Below, one piece after another: positions 1 through 9,849 of a stretch of DNA of 64,000 nucleotides. The number at the start of each line of letters is the position of its first letter. Position 1 is the first letter of the stretch. Both the position numbers and the translations under genes were made by a program. The stretch comes from Planctomycetota bacterium (lineage in GTDB: Bacteria; Planctomycetota; UBA8108; UBA1146). The stretch lies in contig JADHSM010000008.1 of assembly GCA_016776905.1 (NCBI GenBank), forward strand, positions 62,001 to 126,000, written 5' to 3'. The notes beneath the pieces are model-generated. The model did not search any database, was not told the DNA's origin, and worked only from the letters and a program-made list of their open reading frames with translations.

Positions 1-2
1 GC

Positions 3-692
3 CGCAAGTATGCAGCCATGGTCGCGGCACTGGACGAAGGTGTCGGAAAGATTCGATCCGCTCTTTCACGAAAAAAGATTGAAAAAGATACTTTGATCGT
101 CTTCCTCTCCGACAATGGAGGAGCCACAAACAATGCTTCTGACAATGGGACATGGCGAGGAATGAAAGGAAGTAAATGGGAAGGGGGCCATAGAGTTCCT
201 TTTGTTTTCCATTGGCCGGGACGATTCGATTCCGGAGAGAATTCTTCCCTGATATCCAGTCTGGATCTCACTCCCACATTTCTTGCTGCCGCAGGCTCTC
301 CGACTCCGACCCCATCCCCTGAGCTCGACGGTCTCAATCTTCTTCCTCTCCTCGAAGACAGCACTCATGTGATCTCACGTGAAACTCTATATTGGAGGCG
401 TACAGTCGCAGCAGCAGTTCGACAGGGGGATTGGAAGCTGATACGTATCGAGGAAGAGAACTCGGATTACAAGAAACCGATACTCGTCCAACTCTCTCTT
501 GATCCCGGTGAAACCACCAATCGTGCTACGGAAGAACCCGAACGGGTGAAACACCTTTTGGGTCTTTTAAAAGAATGGGAGTTAGAGTTGACTCCCCCAC
601 GTTGGGAAACGGGAGACATCTGGCGTCGATACCAAAGGCAGAAGCACGAAATCGACCTTCTAGGGAGAGAAGAGGAACGGAAGTTACCTTGA
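3..692 (+). CDS. Sulfatase (arylsulfatase family), C-terminal part; 5' end lies outside the window
   Basis: Frame is open to the left edge (RKYAAMVAALDEGVGKI); motifs VFLSDNGG, RGMKGSKWEGGHRVPF and LDLTPTFLAAAG are typical of sulfatase C-terminal halves. Confidence 0.9.
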   Translation, partial: RKYAAMVAALDEGVGKIRSALSRKKIEKDTLIVFLSDNGGATNNASDNGTWRGMKGSKWEGGHRVPFVFHWPGRFDSGENSSLISSLDLTPTFLAAAGSPTPTPSPELDGLNLLPLLEDSTHVISRETLYWRRTVAAAVRQGDWKLIRIEEENSDYKKPILVQLSLDPGETTNRATEEPERVKHLLGLLKEWELELTPPRWETGDIWRRYQRQKHEIDLLGREEERKLP

Positions 693-727
693 TTTCACTC
701 TTCTAAATCAATGATGACGGAAGTCTT

Positions 728-1810
728 TTAACTGATGGTGAATGGACTCCCACAGTTCCCAATATTCTCTATCAAATCAGCCCAAGCGATCCGCTCTTTC
801 TCTAAGTCATGATTCGAAGAGAGTCGCTCGGAAGCGGCTTTCAATTCCTGACGATATTCCTCGTCGGAGATAAATTCTTGAAGGCGTCGAGCCAACCCTG
901 TCGCAGATCCCACACTAAATAAACCGGGATGTTTCACTCCCAAGAGTCCCGTATTGCCAGGTATACGACTGGCGATGATCGGGATCCTCCCCATGACGGC
1001 TTCTCCAACAATGTTGGCTCCTCCCTCGTGGAGAGATGGCTGAATCAGAAGGTGACTTGAGCCTAACCACCTCCGAAGTCCTCCTTGGGTAACCACTCCC
1101 TTCCAGCGCCATGAAAGCCCACATGCAGAAATTCGATGTTCTGAATTTTCAACAGCACGCTTATACTTCTGCCCCGAGACCGATCCGAAGTGGAGGACCT
1201 CCAACCGAGGGCTCACTTCTTCTGTTTTGATTCTTTCAGCCAATAGTTTTTCGAGAGCCCTGACTGGAAGAAGCGGGTCCTTCACACTTCGAAAATTAGC
1301 CACCACAACTGCCCGTATTCCCGAACTTGCAGGCTTTATAGATGACGGGAGTGGCTTTGCGCCTTGTGCTATAAATTTAGTCTTTTTGGCCCACTGCCGG
1401 CGGTCAGCTTTGGGATATAAGCGAGAGAAGCCAGCGGCGAGCGTCACAATGGCATCCGCATTTGAGCACACAAACTGGAAGTCTTTTGAAATGCTCCCAC
1501 TCTTCAGTAATGGCTGAAACAGATCGGTCCCACTGACGATGAAAATTAATGGGGGCCGTTGAGCCATGGATTGCCATACTCTGAGAGCACGCATCGAGTG
1601 CAGTGAATGAAGAGCGATGATCATGTCCTGATCAGAAATCAGCTGACGAATCTGTGGGACCGAAAAGGTACTTCCCTTATCAGTCCCACGTGTGGACAGA
1701 GTGACCACCTTGTGACCTGATTGCCTCCAATGCCGGAGCAACCTTTGAGAAGTGCTCACGTTTCCAGAAGGTGCCCCCCCCGGTGACGGGTCCAAGTATC
1801 CAATTTTCAT
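728..1810 (-). CDS. Glycosyltransferase, group 1/GT4-like
   Basis: HEGGANIVGEAVMGRIPIIASRIPGNTGLLG C-terminal GT-B motif; next to lpxA. Confidence 0.75.
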   Translation of the reverse strand: MKIGYLDPSPGGAPSGNVSTSQRLLRHWRQSGHKVVTLSTRGTDKGSTFSVPQIRQLISDQDMIIALHSLHSMRALRVWQSMAQRPPLIFIVSGTDLFQPLLKSGSISKDFQFVCSNADAIVTLAAGFSRLYPKADRRQWAKKTKFIAQGAKPLPSSIKPASSGIRAVVVANFRSVKDPLLPVRALEKLLAERIKTEEVSPRLEVLHFGSVSGQKYKRAVENSEHRISACGLSWRWKGVVTQGGLRRWLGSSHLLIQPSLHEGGANIVGEAVMGRIPIIASRIPGNTGLLGVKHPGLFSVGSATGLARRLQEFISDEEYRQELKAASERLSSNHDLEKERIAWADLIENIGNCGSPFTIS

Positions 1811-1885
1811 ATCGACTTCACTGTGTTCATATCGACTTCACTGTTTTCATATCGAATTCACTGTTTTCATATCAAATTCACTGTG
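1806..1885. repeat. Tandem repeat, 4 x 20 bp (ttcatatcgacttcactgtg), at the lpxA stop/GT start junction
   Basis: Four consecutive 20-bp units read directly; on the minus strand each unit carries CAGTGA...GATATGAA. Confidence 0.95.
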
Positions 1886-2690
1886 GTAAGTCTTGATCTT
1901 GCGACGTGAAACTGGCCATAGAAACTCCGGTAGCGACTCCCCTTGCAGAATCAGCGATGAAATTTGCGAGTTCTAAAATCTCAGGAACCTTGCTTTGGAG
2001 TAAGAGTTCGGTCGCTTCTGGAATCGTCTTTTTCCCACGGAAAAGCAAACGATGAGCATCCTGAATGGCTCTTCTGATATCTGCTGAAAATCCCGCTCTT
2101 CGAAGGCCGATGACGTTCACGCCTCTGATGACAGCACGATCTCCCGTCGACAACATAAAGGAAGGTATATCCTGAACGGCGACAGCAGCCCCACCGAGCA
2201 TGACAAAGCGACCCACTCTGCAAAACTGATGGACCAATGAGTTGGCAGACAGAAATGCTCCATCTCCCACTTTGACATGTCCTGCCAAAGAACAATGGTT
2301 CGCAAGAATCACTCCATCGCCCACTTCACAATCATGAGCCACATGAGAACCCACCATCAGTAAACAACGCTGTCCAATTTGAGTCTTCCCCCCGGGGCGA
2401 GAAGCCCGGTGAACCGTAGAAAATTCTCTGAGTACCGTGTGGGCTCCGATTTCACATGAGCTGGGCTCTCGTGCCCAAGTCAGATCTTGTGGTTCGTGGC
2501 CCACCACCACTTGCATATGCACCTCAACGGATTCCCCCAGAACAGTTCTCTCGCCAATGTATGCATGCGAAAAGATCTTGCAGCCATCGCCGATCGTCAC
2601 GTCTTTTCCGATTTGACAAAATGGGCCTACTTCGACTCCCTTGCCAATTTTTGCACTCTCATGAATCACTGCTGTCGGATGAATACTCAA
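1878..2690 (-). CDS. lpxA: Acyl-[ACP]-UDP-N-acetylglucosamine O-acyltransferase (LpxA-like)
   Basis: Left-handed beta-helix hexapeptide repeats; IHPTAVIHESAKIGKGVEVGPFCQIG, HRASRPGGKTQIG, VAHDCEVGDGVILANHCSLAGHV. Confidence 0.9.
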   Translation of the reverse strand: MSIHPTAVIHESAKIGKGVEVGPFCQIGKDVTIGDGCKIFSHAYIGERTVLGESVEVHMQVVVGHEPQDLTWAREPSSCEIGAHTVLREFSTVHRASRPGGKTQIGQRCLLMVGSHVAHDCEVGDGVILANHCSLAGHVKVGDGAFLSANSLVHQFCRVGRFVMLGGAAVAVQDIPSFMLSTGDRAVIRGVNVIGLRRAGFSADIRRAIQDAHRLLFRGKKTIPEATELLLQSKVPEILELANFIADSARGVATGVSMASFTSQDQDLPQ

Positions 2691-2726
2691 CTTGTTACTC
2701 GTCTTTCAGTGAGAAATGGTACGGGG

Positions 2727-3716
2727 TTATCCCTTGGTAGCAGGGACAGTATTCTGACGTTTCTCAGGAACGATTCGTAAGTGACCCGGAATCCTCTGGC
2801 GGTCTTCCCATTCCCACTGCCATGCTATTCTCGTTCGATGCAGATAATCGTCAGCAGACCCAGGATCCAAAAAACTATCACGATTAAGAATGTCCCGCAG
2901 AGCCAGATCAGCAACGTGATAAATCTTAAGTTCGTCTTTTTCTAAATCCTCGAAACCCGGATAAATCCCCGCCAGTTGCACCGGTCGCTCATCGCGCAGA
3001 GCATCTAAAAGGTAAGGGACTGCCGGAGCACCAATCACGACCAACTCGCCAACGACTTCATTGTAGGTTCGTGAATCCAGAGTATCTGTCATGGCATCCA
3101 AAAGACCGAGGACTTCCGTATTCCCCAATATCTGCCCTGACAACACGTTGCTTGCGATCAAGGTTGAAGCCCGCCTCCTGATATCTCGTTGAGCCAGTAC
3201 ATTATCCGTACGTCCATTCATCAGTGGCTCCGGAAAGGATAGGTCTTGCAGGAGTTTTCCTGAACTGTCTTCGAGAACTCCTGTGAATTTTCCGTGGTAC
3301 TGATGCTCAAGGTGCTGAGAAGACTCCCCGAAATCAAAGGTCAATGCTTGGTAATATTCACAGGAAAGAGATCCCTGTAACAAGTAATCGTAGTCCTGAT
3401 CCACAATCACAAATCCATGCTGACTCATTGAACGTTTCAAAATCAGATCGATGATATTAATTTCAGTTTCATCCCCATCGATGGATTCGGTGAGTACGAC
3501 TTTGACTTTGCCACGGCTCAATGCGTTTTCTACAGGAACTTCCTCATGTGACTTATTCGGGAGAGCCGTGTAGATCAATATCGGGGTCAGGCCCAAAATG
3601 ATCAATAATCCCAAACTTCTCAATGATCCCCGATTTTCGCGGCTCACGGACACTTCAGAATCAGGCCTAGGAGCCTTTTCCTCATTTTGGTCAGAAGAAC
3701 TTTTCGAATCGTCCAT
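2727..3716 (-). CDS. Hypothetical membrane-anchored protein
   Basis: Long ORF with one N-terminal TM segment (LGLLIILGLTPILIYTAL); no family recognised. Confidence 0.6.
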   Translation of the reverse strand: MDDSKSSSDQNEEKAPRPDSEVSVSRENRGSLRSLGLLIILGLTPILIYTALPNKSHEEVPVENALSRGKVKVVLTESIDGDETEINIIDLILKRSMSQHGFVIVDQDYDYLLQGSLSCEYYQALTFDFGESSQHLEHQYHGKFTGVLEDSSGKLLQDLSFPEPLMNGRTDNVLAQRDIRRRASTLIASNVLSGQILGNTEVLGLLDAMTDTLDSRTYNEVVGELVVIGAPAVPYLLDALRDERPVQLAGIYPGFEDLEKDELKIYHVADLALRDILNRDSFLDPGSADDYLHRTRIAWQWEWEDRQRIPGHLRIVPEKRQNTVPATKG

Positions 3717-3845
3717 GGAACAATCATCCTCTCGATCCAGTCACCCATTTCACTTATCATTCGAGTCTGAAGAGACGTCCGATGCAACACTCCTCCAGCG
3801 AAGTCGATCTCACTCGAGGACCTGATCAATAGGCCTTCTTTTCTG

Positions 3846-3909
3846 GAGAACTCTTGTTTTCTTGAGAACTCTTGTTTTCTTGAGAACTCTTGTTTTCTTG
3901 AGAACTCTT
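3846..3909. repeat. Tandem repeat, about 3.5 x 18 bp (gagaactcttgttttctt), in the dapF upstream region
   Basis: Direct reading. Confidence 0.95.
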
Positions 3910-3925
3910 GCCGAAATGACGAAAA

Positions 3926-4795
3926 TTGATGAGTAGGGGAAATTTGAGCCACGTTCCTTTGAAATTTCTAAAAGCACACGGAGCCGGTAACGACTTTATC
4001 GTTCTCGACGAAATAAACGGACACCTGGCGGAAGATCTGGGTCCACTTGCCCGACGTCTCACCTGTCGCAGAACAGGTATCGGAGCGGATGGATTACTCG
4101 TCATCAGGAGAAATGAAGGCATTCCCGCCATGGAATGCTGGAATGCAGACGGCAGCCGAGCAGAAGCGTGCGGGAATGGCCTCCGCGTCGTATCTCGGAT
4201 CCTGTTTGAAAAAGAGGGCGCCCATCAAATCCTGACCGACTCCGGGATGGTTCCTGTCGAAATCTATCTTTCAGACTCCGGAGAATTCCTGTCGCGAGCA
4301 GTTCTAGGTCCAGTGGTCTGTTCCGCTCCCTTAGACTTTGAGATTCAAGGCCAGCACTTCTCAGGGATACCTGTCAATGTTGGAAATCCTCATTTGGTCG
4401 TCTCGCAAGAAGCATTAACTGGATTCGATCCCGTCAGAGAACTGGGTCCTACTCTGGAAGCGTCCGCCCCTGAGAGAGTCAATGTCGGGTTTTATGTGAT
4501 TGAAGAGAAGAACAAACTTCAGCTACGAGTCTGGGAACGCGGATGCGGCGAGACTCTCGCCTGTGGGACAGGGGCCGTAGCCGCTGTCGTGGCATTACAA
4601 CAGAAGAACTTGCTCGAAGATGAAGTGACGGTATCCATGCCGGGGGGTGAATTATTCATCCGCAAAGTGAACTCCAGCGGAGCAACTCATATGGCGATCA
4701 CAGGTCCGGCCGAAATCACCTTCACCGGTGAAGTCGACCTATCTGCCAAGGGATTGTTACCCACTGTGAAAAAGTTGGACTCTCTCCAGACTTAG
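3926..4795 (+). CDS. dapF: Diaminopimelate epimerase
   Basis: FLKAHGAGNDFIVLD, ECWNADGSRAEACGNGLR, NVGNPHLVV, RVWERGCGETLACGTGAVA. Confidence 0.96.
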   Translation: MMSRGNLSHVPLKFLKAHGAGNDFIVLDEINGHLAEDLGPLARRLTCRRTGIGADGLLVIRRNEGIPAMECWNADGSRAEACGNGLRVVSRILFEKEGAHQILTDSGMVPVEIYLSDSGEFLSRAVLGPVVCSAPLDFEIQGQHFSGIPVNVGNPHLVVSQEALTGFDPVRELGPTLEASAPERVNVGFYVIEEKNKLQLRVWERGCGETLACGTGAVAAVVALQQKNLLEDEVTVSMPGGELFIRKVNSSGATHMAITGPAEITFTGEVDLSAKGLLPTVKKLDSLQT

Positions 4796-4814
4796 AAATC
4801 TCATCGACTCGATT

Positions 4815-5909
4815 TCAGGGATGGATTTGAACTCCATCACCCTCACACACGGAGCCGATGATCCACGCTTTTTCACCCAATTCACGGAACCGCTCTGTCA
4901 GTCTCTCCGCTTCATCAGCAGCCACGATCACAGCCATGCCAATGCCCTGATTGAAAACTCGATCCATCTCAGACTCTTCGACAGGACCTCTCTCTTCAAT
5001 CAGTTGAAAAATGGGCGGACGTTCCCATGAAGATCTCTGGAGGGTAATCGATAAATCCTCAGGAAGAACACGAGGTAGGTTTTCGAGCAAACCTCCTCCA
5101 GTGATATGGGCCAGTGCATGAATAGCACTTCGATCCTGATCCAAAACCTCGAGCAAAGACTTCACATAGATACGGGTGGGTTTCAAAAGTTCTTCACCCA
5201 AAGTACAACCCCAACCAGCGGGATCTTGGTCGAGAGGTAAAGCTCCAGAGCCTTCCATCAGGACACGTCTCACGAGAGAAAACCCGTTGGAATGCACGCC
5301 GCTGGATCCCAGTCCAATGACTTTGTCACCCGATCGAACAGTCGAGCCGTCTAGGATTTCATCTTTCTCGACAACTCCTACTGAGAATCCGGCGAGGTCG
5401 AGTTCACCCGGCTTATAGAAGCCTGGCATTTCCGCAGTTTCTCCGCCCAGCAAGGCGCAACCACTCTGACGACACCCCTCGGCTATTCCTTCAACCACCG
5501 TAGCGATCGCATCGGCAGAGATTTTCCCTGTCGCGACATAGTCCAAGAAAAACAGAGGACGTGCTCCGCCCACGATCAAATCGTTGACACACATTGCGAC
5601 CAGATCGATTCCTACCGAATCTAATACCCCACAACTGAAAGCAACTTTCAGTTTGGTACCGACGCCATCCGTCGCTCCCACAAGAATAGGGTTTTTCATC
5701 GGTTTACCGAAGAGCCCGCCATCGTTGTCTAACAGTCGGAAGAATCCTCCGAATGCTCCATGCGAACCTGCCAGCACTCGATCATCCTGAGTAGACTGCA
5801 CAGCTTCACGGATCCGGTCGACCACTTCATTTCCGGCATCGATATCGACACCCGAATCTCTGTATGTGACTTTTTTTGATCGAGCATCCACGGGTGTATC
5901 ATCGGCCAC
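4815..5909 (-). CDS. purM: Phosphoribosylformylglycinamidine cyclo-ligase (AIR synthetase)
   Basis: TYRDSGVDIDAGNEVV, GATDGVGTKLKVA, DLVAMCVNDLIVGGARPLFFLDY, GLGSSGVHSNGFSLVR, HITGGGLLENLPR. Confidence 0.97.
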   Translation of the reverse strand: MADDTPVDARSKKVTYRDSGVDIDAGNEVVDRIREAVQSTQDDRVLAGSHGAFGGFFRLLDNDGGLFGKPMKNPILVGATDGVGTKLKVAFSCGVLDSVGIDLVAMCVNDLIVGGARPLFFLDYVATGKISADAIATVVEGIAEGCRQSGCALLGGETAEMPGFYKPGELDLAGFSVGVVEKDEILDGSTVRSGDKVIGLGSSGVHSNGFSLVRRVLMEGSGALPLDQDPAGWGCTLGEELLKPTRIYVKSLLEVLDQDRSAIHALAHITGGGLLENLPRVLPEDLSITLQRSSWERPPIFQLIEERGPVEESEMDRVFNQGIGMAVIVAADEAERLTERFRELGEKAWIIGSVCEGDGVQIHP

Positions 5910-6630
5910 GAACGAGCTCCTCTCTCTGGACTTCCCAGAGCCATTTCTCTTCTAGGTCATACTTTCTGAGCATTCTACGACTTCTTCGAGCACGAGGATC
6001 ATCCCCCATGCGACGCGCGACTTGCCAATCAAGAAAGAGCAAATCGATATCTCTAGAATCGTGCTTCAATCCCTGATCGAGAGAAGTCCTGGCTTGATCC
6101 AAACGACCCCGAAGATAAGACCTTTGTGCTTCGTCGAGAGCCGCTTCTACCCTTTGCTTCGTCTGCTCAATGCGCTCATTCGAAGTCCAGTGGTACGTCC
6201 ATATCAATGTCGCGAGAGAACAGCTGATCCCTGCCAGTAGACTGATCACGAGAAACAATTGTCGATCCCCGCCCACTCTCAAATGAGAAGCGGCATGAAG
6301 GGTCCAACTCGCTGTACCAAAGAGGAACAGCAATAATCCTGGGGAATATCGCCCATGAAGGAGCAACGGTAATCCCGGAATTATAGCGGACAACATATAC
6401 AAGATTCTCACAGGATGACCTCCCTTCGGCATGCAGTGTAAGGGTGTATTGGCCCCGAGGGGAGCGTAATGGTATGGCTTGATGAAGAGCCTTTCTCCGA
6501 CCACTCTGGGGGCATGAATATACAGCCATCTCCTGACTCCCTCGATCCCGGCTTCCAGAGAACTCTGGATGCGGCCCTTCACCGCCTGACCGAAGGATTG
6601 AGGACGCTGGAGGACCCCTGCCGCTTCCAC
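5899..6630 (-). CDS. Hypothetical membrane protein with TPR-like C-terminus
   Basis: TM segments ILYMLSAIIPGLPLLLHG and LFLVISLLAGISCSLATLIW, then a helical repeat. The true start is probably internal (MPKGGHPV..., about 6430), because the upstream part overlaps the ThiE ORF. Confidence 0.55.
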   Translation of the reverse strand: MEAAGVLQRPQSFGQAVKGRIQSSLEAGIEGVRRWLYIHAPRVVGERLFIKPYHYAPLGANTPLHCMPKGGHPVRILYMLSAIIPGLPLLLHGRYSPGLLLFLFGTASWTLHAASHLRVGGDRQLFLVISLLAGISCSLATLIWTYHWTSNERIEQTKQRVEAALDEAQRSYLRGRLDQARTSLDQGLKHDSRDIDLLFLDWQVARRMGDDPRARRSRRMLRKYDLEEKWLWEVQREELVRGR

Positions 6631-7602
6631 CTGCAGAATTCGCCATTAGCGGCGGGCTGGCAAGACCTCCGCAGGAGAGCTTCCGGAATACGGGTTCAGT
6701 TAGAAAAACGATGGGGCCCACTCGGCGCGATCCGGGATCTCTCAGGAGATCCTCTGAGTGCCGTCGATGGGACCGGGCCCCACGCCCATCTCCAAGGTCT
6801 GCTCGCAGCCAATACCTCAAGAGTTCGGGAAGCGTCCCGCTCCATCGAGGAACAACTTCGATTGGTCGATTCAGACTTGGCTCAACAGATGCAGGAAATC
6901 CGTTACTCGATATATTCACTCGACAGTATCTGCACCGGAATTTTGACTCGGGGTAAATCACTCGAGGACAGACGACTATATCTGCTCGTCACAGAATCCC
7001 TGTGCCGAGGAGATATTTACGAGACCACCGAAGCCGCTATCGCCGGTGGCGCCGACATTGTCCAACTTCGAGAGAAGGACTGCCCGACGGGTCAACTCCT
7101 CGAAATGGCACGGCGATTACGAGCCATCACAGAGAAAACAGACACTCTTCTGATGATTAATGACCATATCGCAGTGGCTCAATTATCTGGAGCGGATGGA
7201 GTCCACCTCGGCCAAGAAGATGTCCCTCCCCACGAAGCACGAAAAATATTGGGGCCCGATGCCATCATAGGCTTATCGACCCACTGTAAAGAACAAGCTG
7301 AAAAAGCGGCCGGCTTGGGAGCGGACTACATAGGAGTGGGACCGATTCACGAAACCCAGACAAAAGTCCACCGCTCGTCAGTCGGTACCGGATACATCAC
7401 AGAAGCTCAAAGTTGTTGCCCACTCCCCGGCTTCGCCATAGGCCGAATCGATGACACGACAATAGATGCTGTTCTCTCCGCGGGTGCTGATCGCATTGCT
7501 ATTTGCACTGGAATCATTGGAAAAGAAGACCCCGAAGCCGCCACCCGTCTCTTGGCTGAGAAACTTGAAGCTGCCCAATCCGAAAGGAATGTCGGTGCCT
7601 GA
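6469..7602 (+). CDS. thiE: Thiamine-phosphate synthase with N-terminal ThiD2-type domain
   Basis: C-terminal ThiE motifs QLREKDC, MINDHIAVAQLSGADGVHLGQEDVP, GLSTHCKEQAEKA, YIGVGPIHETQTK; N-terminal ALHRLTEGLRTLEDPCRF...ANTSRVREASRSIEE is ThiD2-like. The start may be 6516. Confidence 0.9.
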   Translation: MVWLDEEPFSDHSGGMNIQPSPDSLDPGFQRTLDAALHRLTEGLRTLEDPCRFHLQNSPLAAGWQDLRRRASGIRVQLEKRWGPLGAIRDLSGDPLSAVDGTGPHAHLQGLLAANTSRVREASRSIEEQLRLVDSDLAQQMQEIRYSIYSLDSICTGILTRGKSLEDRRLYLLVTESLCRGDIYETTEAAIAGGADIVQLREKDCPTGQLLEMARRLRAITEKTDTLLMINDHIAVAQLSGADGVHLGQEDVPPHEARKILGPDAIIGLSTHCKEQAEKAAGLGADYIGVGPIHETQTKVHRSSVGTGYITEAQSCCPLPGFAIGRIDDTTIDAVLSAGADRIAICTGIIGKEDPEAATRLLAEKLEAAQSERNVGA

Positions 7603-8230
7603 CGATTCTCGCCCATCCGAAGATCAAGAAACCGTTTCTCAGGACTCTTTTCTCAAGCGTCTCTACCATCGAATTTTAGCCGAGTCTGAGACTCGAAGAG
7701 GCCCTGCTGTTTTAGCGACCATCTCTTTTGCAGAATCGAGTTTTTTCCCGATTCCCCCAGACCCGTTACTGATTGCATTAGGTATTGGAAATCCAAAGAG
7801 AGCCATCCCCCTCGCCGTCTTGACGACACTCGCCTCCGTTGCGGGAGGCTGGTTGGGATATGCGATAGGTGCATGGGCGTTCGATTCGGTCGGGGTCGCG
7901 ATTCTCGACTTTTTTCAAGCACACGAAATATTTGAAGAAGTACGAGAAGGATTCATCGATGTGGGATTCATCGCAGTGCTCGCAGCAGCACTGACTCCCC
8001 TCCCCTACAAGGTCTTCACCATCGCTTCAGGAGCAGCGGGAATGCCATTGGGAATATTCACTCTGGCCAGTCTCGCAGGACGCGGCATACGATTCATGGC
8101 TGAGGGAATTCTGATTCGTATTTACGGTGAGAAGATTAAAGGTTTCCTCGAACGCTGGTTCGGCTGGATCTCAATCGGAGCTTTGGTGATGGGCGTATTG
8201 GGATTTGTCGCTCTGAAGTTTTTCGTCTGA
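7589..8230 (+). CDS. YqaA/DedA-like SNARE-associated membrane protein
   Basis: ATISFAESSFFPIPPDPLLIALG, GGWLGYAIGAWAFD, LTPLPYKVFTIASGA; the start is reassigned from 7466 to MSVPDDSR because the longer ORF overlaps thiE. Confidence 0.8.
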   Translation: MSVPDDSRPSEDQETVSQDSFLKRLYHRILAESETRRGPAVLATISFAESSFFPIPPDPLLIALGIGNPKRAIPLAVLTTLASVAGGWLGYAIGAWAFDSVGVAILDFFQAHEIFEEVREGFIDVGFIAVLAAALTPLPYKVFTIASGAAGMPLGIFTLASLAGRGIRFMAEGILIRIYGEKIKGFLERWFGWISIGALVMGVLGFVALKFFV

Positions 8231-9849
8231 GGCCCCAAGTCCAATTCATTGCCCAGCAGATTGTGCATTCTGGATTCGACTTGGTCTTCCACCGCTTCGA
8301 CCCGAACTTCCATGGGAGTCCCCACCTGCGCACGTGATTTAAGTTCCATCTCCCACCGAGATCGATGCTCTTCTGTGGTCACGACACGAATTCCAGGTCC
8401 AGAGTGTGGCTCATCGGGAGGATCTGATAATCCCTCCATACCAAACCAACCAGGCCCAGATTCAGGGGCGATCCAAACGCGTGGCCAGTCAGGATCTCCT
8501 GCGGATATCGAAACCACCACCTCAGCACCTTGTGCCGCACCCGCAAGAACCCAATGATCCGCCTGAATGTTCCTTTGAAGGAGCAATTGGTCCCTCAGTT
8601 GGCCCAATCCGAAACCGAGGGTCCAAAGGTCTTCTATCCTGTGATCTTCAGCAAGCCACTCTCCACCTTTCCCAGCAGAGTATGTCTGTTCGACGACAAC
8701 GATAATGGGAGAAGGACCATGAATTTCTCTGAGCCGCTTTAACTCTTGGTCCGGATCACTTTCTGAAGATCCCAGCCAGATCAAGGCGGGCAATGACTGG
8801 CCCTGCTGGGGTATCGGGGCATCGATGAGATACCTCAAGGGTCGTGGTGAATAGATCGCCAGACGACCAGAATGATCTCCACGAGCGGTCGCAGCAGTCC
8901 AAACGATCCAGTCCGCCACCGGTTCCGTTTCTTCGTCCACCACGGCAGCAAGATCAAAGGTGGGGACGATATGAACAGTCCCTACTTCTATTTCAGGGTC
9001 ACGCAACAGCAACTGATGAACTGTTCCATCCCTCTCCATCGAATGAAAACCTCCATTGACATGGATGACGACACTACCCTCAGAAGATTGCAGAGCTTCG
9101 AAGACACTCTCCGCCATGGTGTTATCCCAAAGGCTCTGAACTTTTTCGACTCTCTCTTCAGGGGAACCTGCACTCGGCGCATGACCATGCCCTCGCACGG
9201 TACGATCATACCTTTGCCAATATCTCACAGTACTCGGTAGAAGATCTTTTGCGATCATCGACCGCTCTTCATCGCTCAGTGCTGAGAGTCCTCCGCCAAA
9301 TGCAACTTTTCGCCATACCTCAGAAGGAACATTGGCAGCGATGACCTTGACCTGATTTTCCTTCGCCCACTCCACGATGGGTCGATATCCGGTCTTGTAG
9401 TTATTCCACGGTTTTGCCGTACTCATAAATTCAGTCTCGGAAATCTCACCCGCTAAATAGGAGTCGAGAATCCCCTGCACATTCCGACCGAACATCTCCA
9501 ATGAAACGATGACGCTACGGCCTTTTTCCTGGTGAATCTCGTGAAGTCTTTGAATGACATCCAGCTCCAAGAGGTGAGTTTGATGATCGAGATGAGTCTC
9601 GCCCAGAAAAACCACGTCATCGTTTGCGAGATCGTCAGCCATCTCGGCGAGAGAAACTGTACGGGAAGAGCCTCCCTCAACAATCGTCCAACGATTGTTC
9701 GTCGAATCCTGATCGGACTCGAAGCTCATCGTCACTTTGCAGCCACTCAAACACGGACTGAGAAGAAAAATAATCCATGCCGCAGAGATCATGAAAGAAG
9801 ATCGAGATGTCACTGATTTTTTTTGTTTTGAATCCATGATTCTATCCAT
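8122..9849 (-). CDS. ChaN-family (Tiki-like haem-binding) lipoprotein
   Basis: VFLGETHLDHQTHLLELDVIQRL, VSLEMFGRNVQGILDSYLAGEISETEF, VIHVNGGFHSMERDGTVHQL; N-terminal lipobox LSGC. Confidence 0.75.
   Translation of the reverse strand: MDRIMDSKQKKSVTSRSSFMISAAWIIFLLSPCLSGCKVTMSFESDQDSTNNRWTIVEGGSSRTVSLAEMADDLANDDVVFLGETHLDHQTHLLELDVIQRLHEIHQEKGRSVIVSLEMFGRNVQGILDSYLAGEISETEFMSTAKPWNNYKTGYRPIVEWAKENQVKVIAANVPSEVWRKVAFGGGLSALSDEERSMIAKDLLPSTVRYWQRYDRTVRGHGHAPSAGSPEERVEKVQSLWDNTMAESVFEALQSSEGSVVIHVNGGFHSMERDGTVHQLLLRDPEIEVGTVHIVPTFDLAAVVDEETEPVADWIVWTAATARGDHSGRLAIYSPRPLRYLIDAPIPQQGQSLPALIWLGSSESDPDQELKRLREIHGPSPIIVVVEQTYSAGKGGEWLAEDHRIEDLWTLGFGLGQLRDQLLLQRNIQADHWVLAGAAQGAEVVVSISAGDPDWPRVWIAPESGPGWFGMEGLSDPPDEPHSGPGIRVVTTEEHRSRWEMELKSRAQVGTPMEVRVEAVEDQVESRMHNLLGNELDLGPQTKNFRATNPNTPITKAPIEIQPNQRSRKPLIFSP

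Noticed and set aside
6176-6961. 261-aa minus-strand ORF
   Set aside because: Overlaps the well-supported ThiD2-ThiE gene; low-complexity Arg/Ser/Gly translation typical of a shadow frame.
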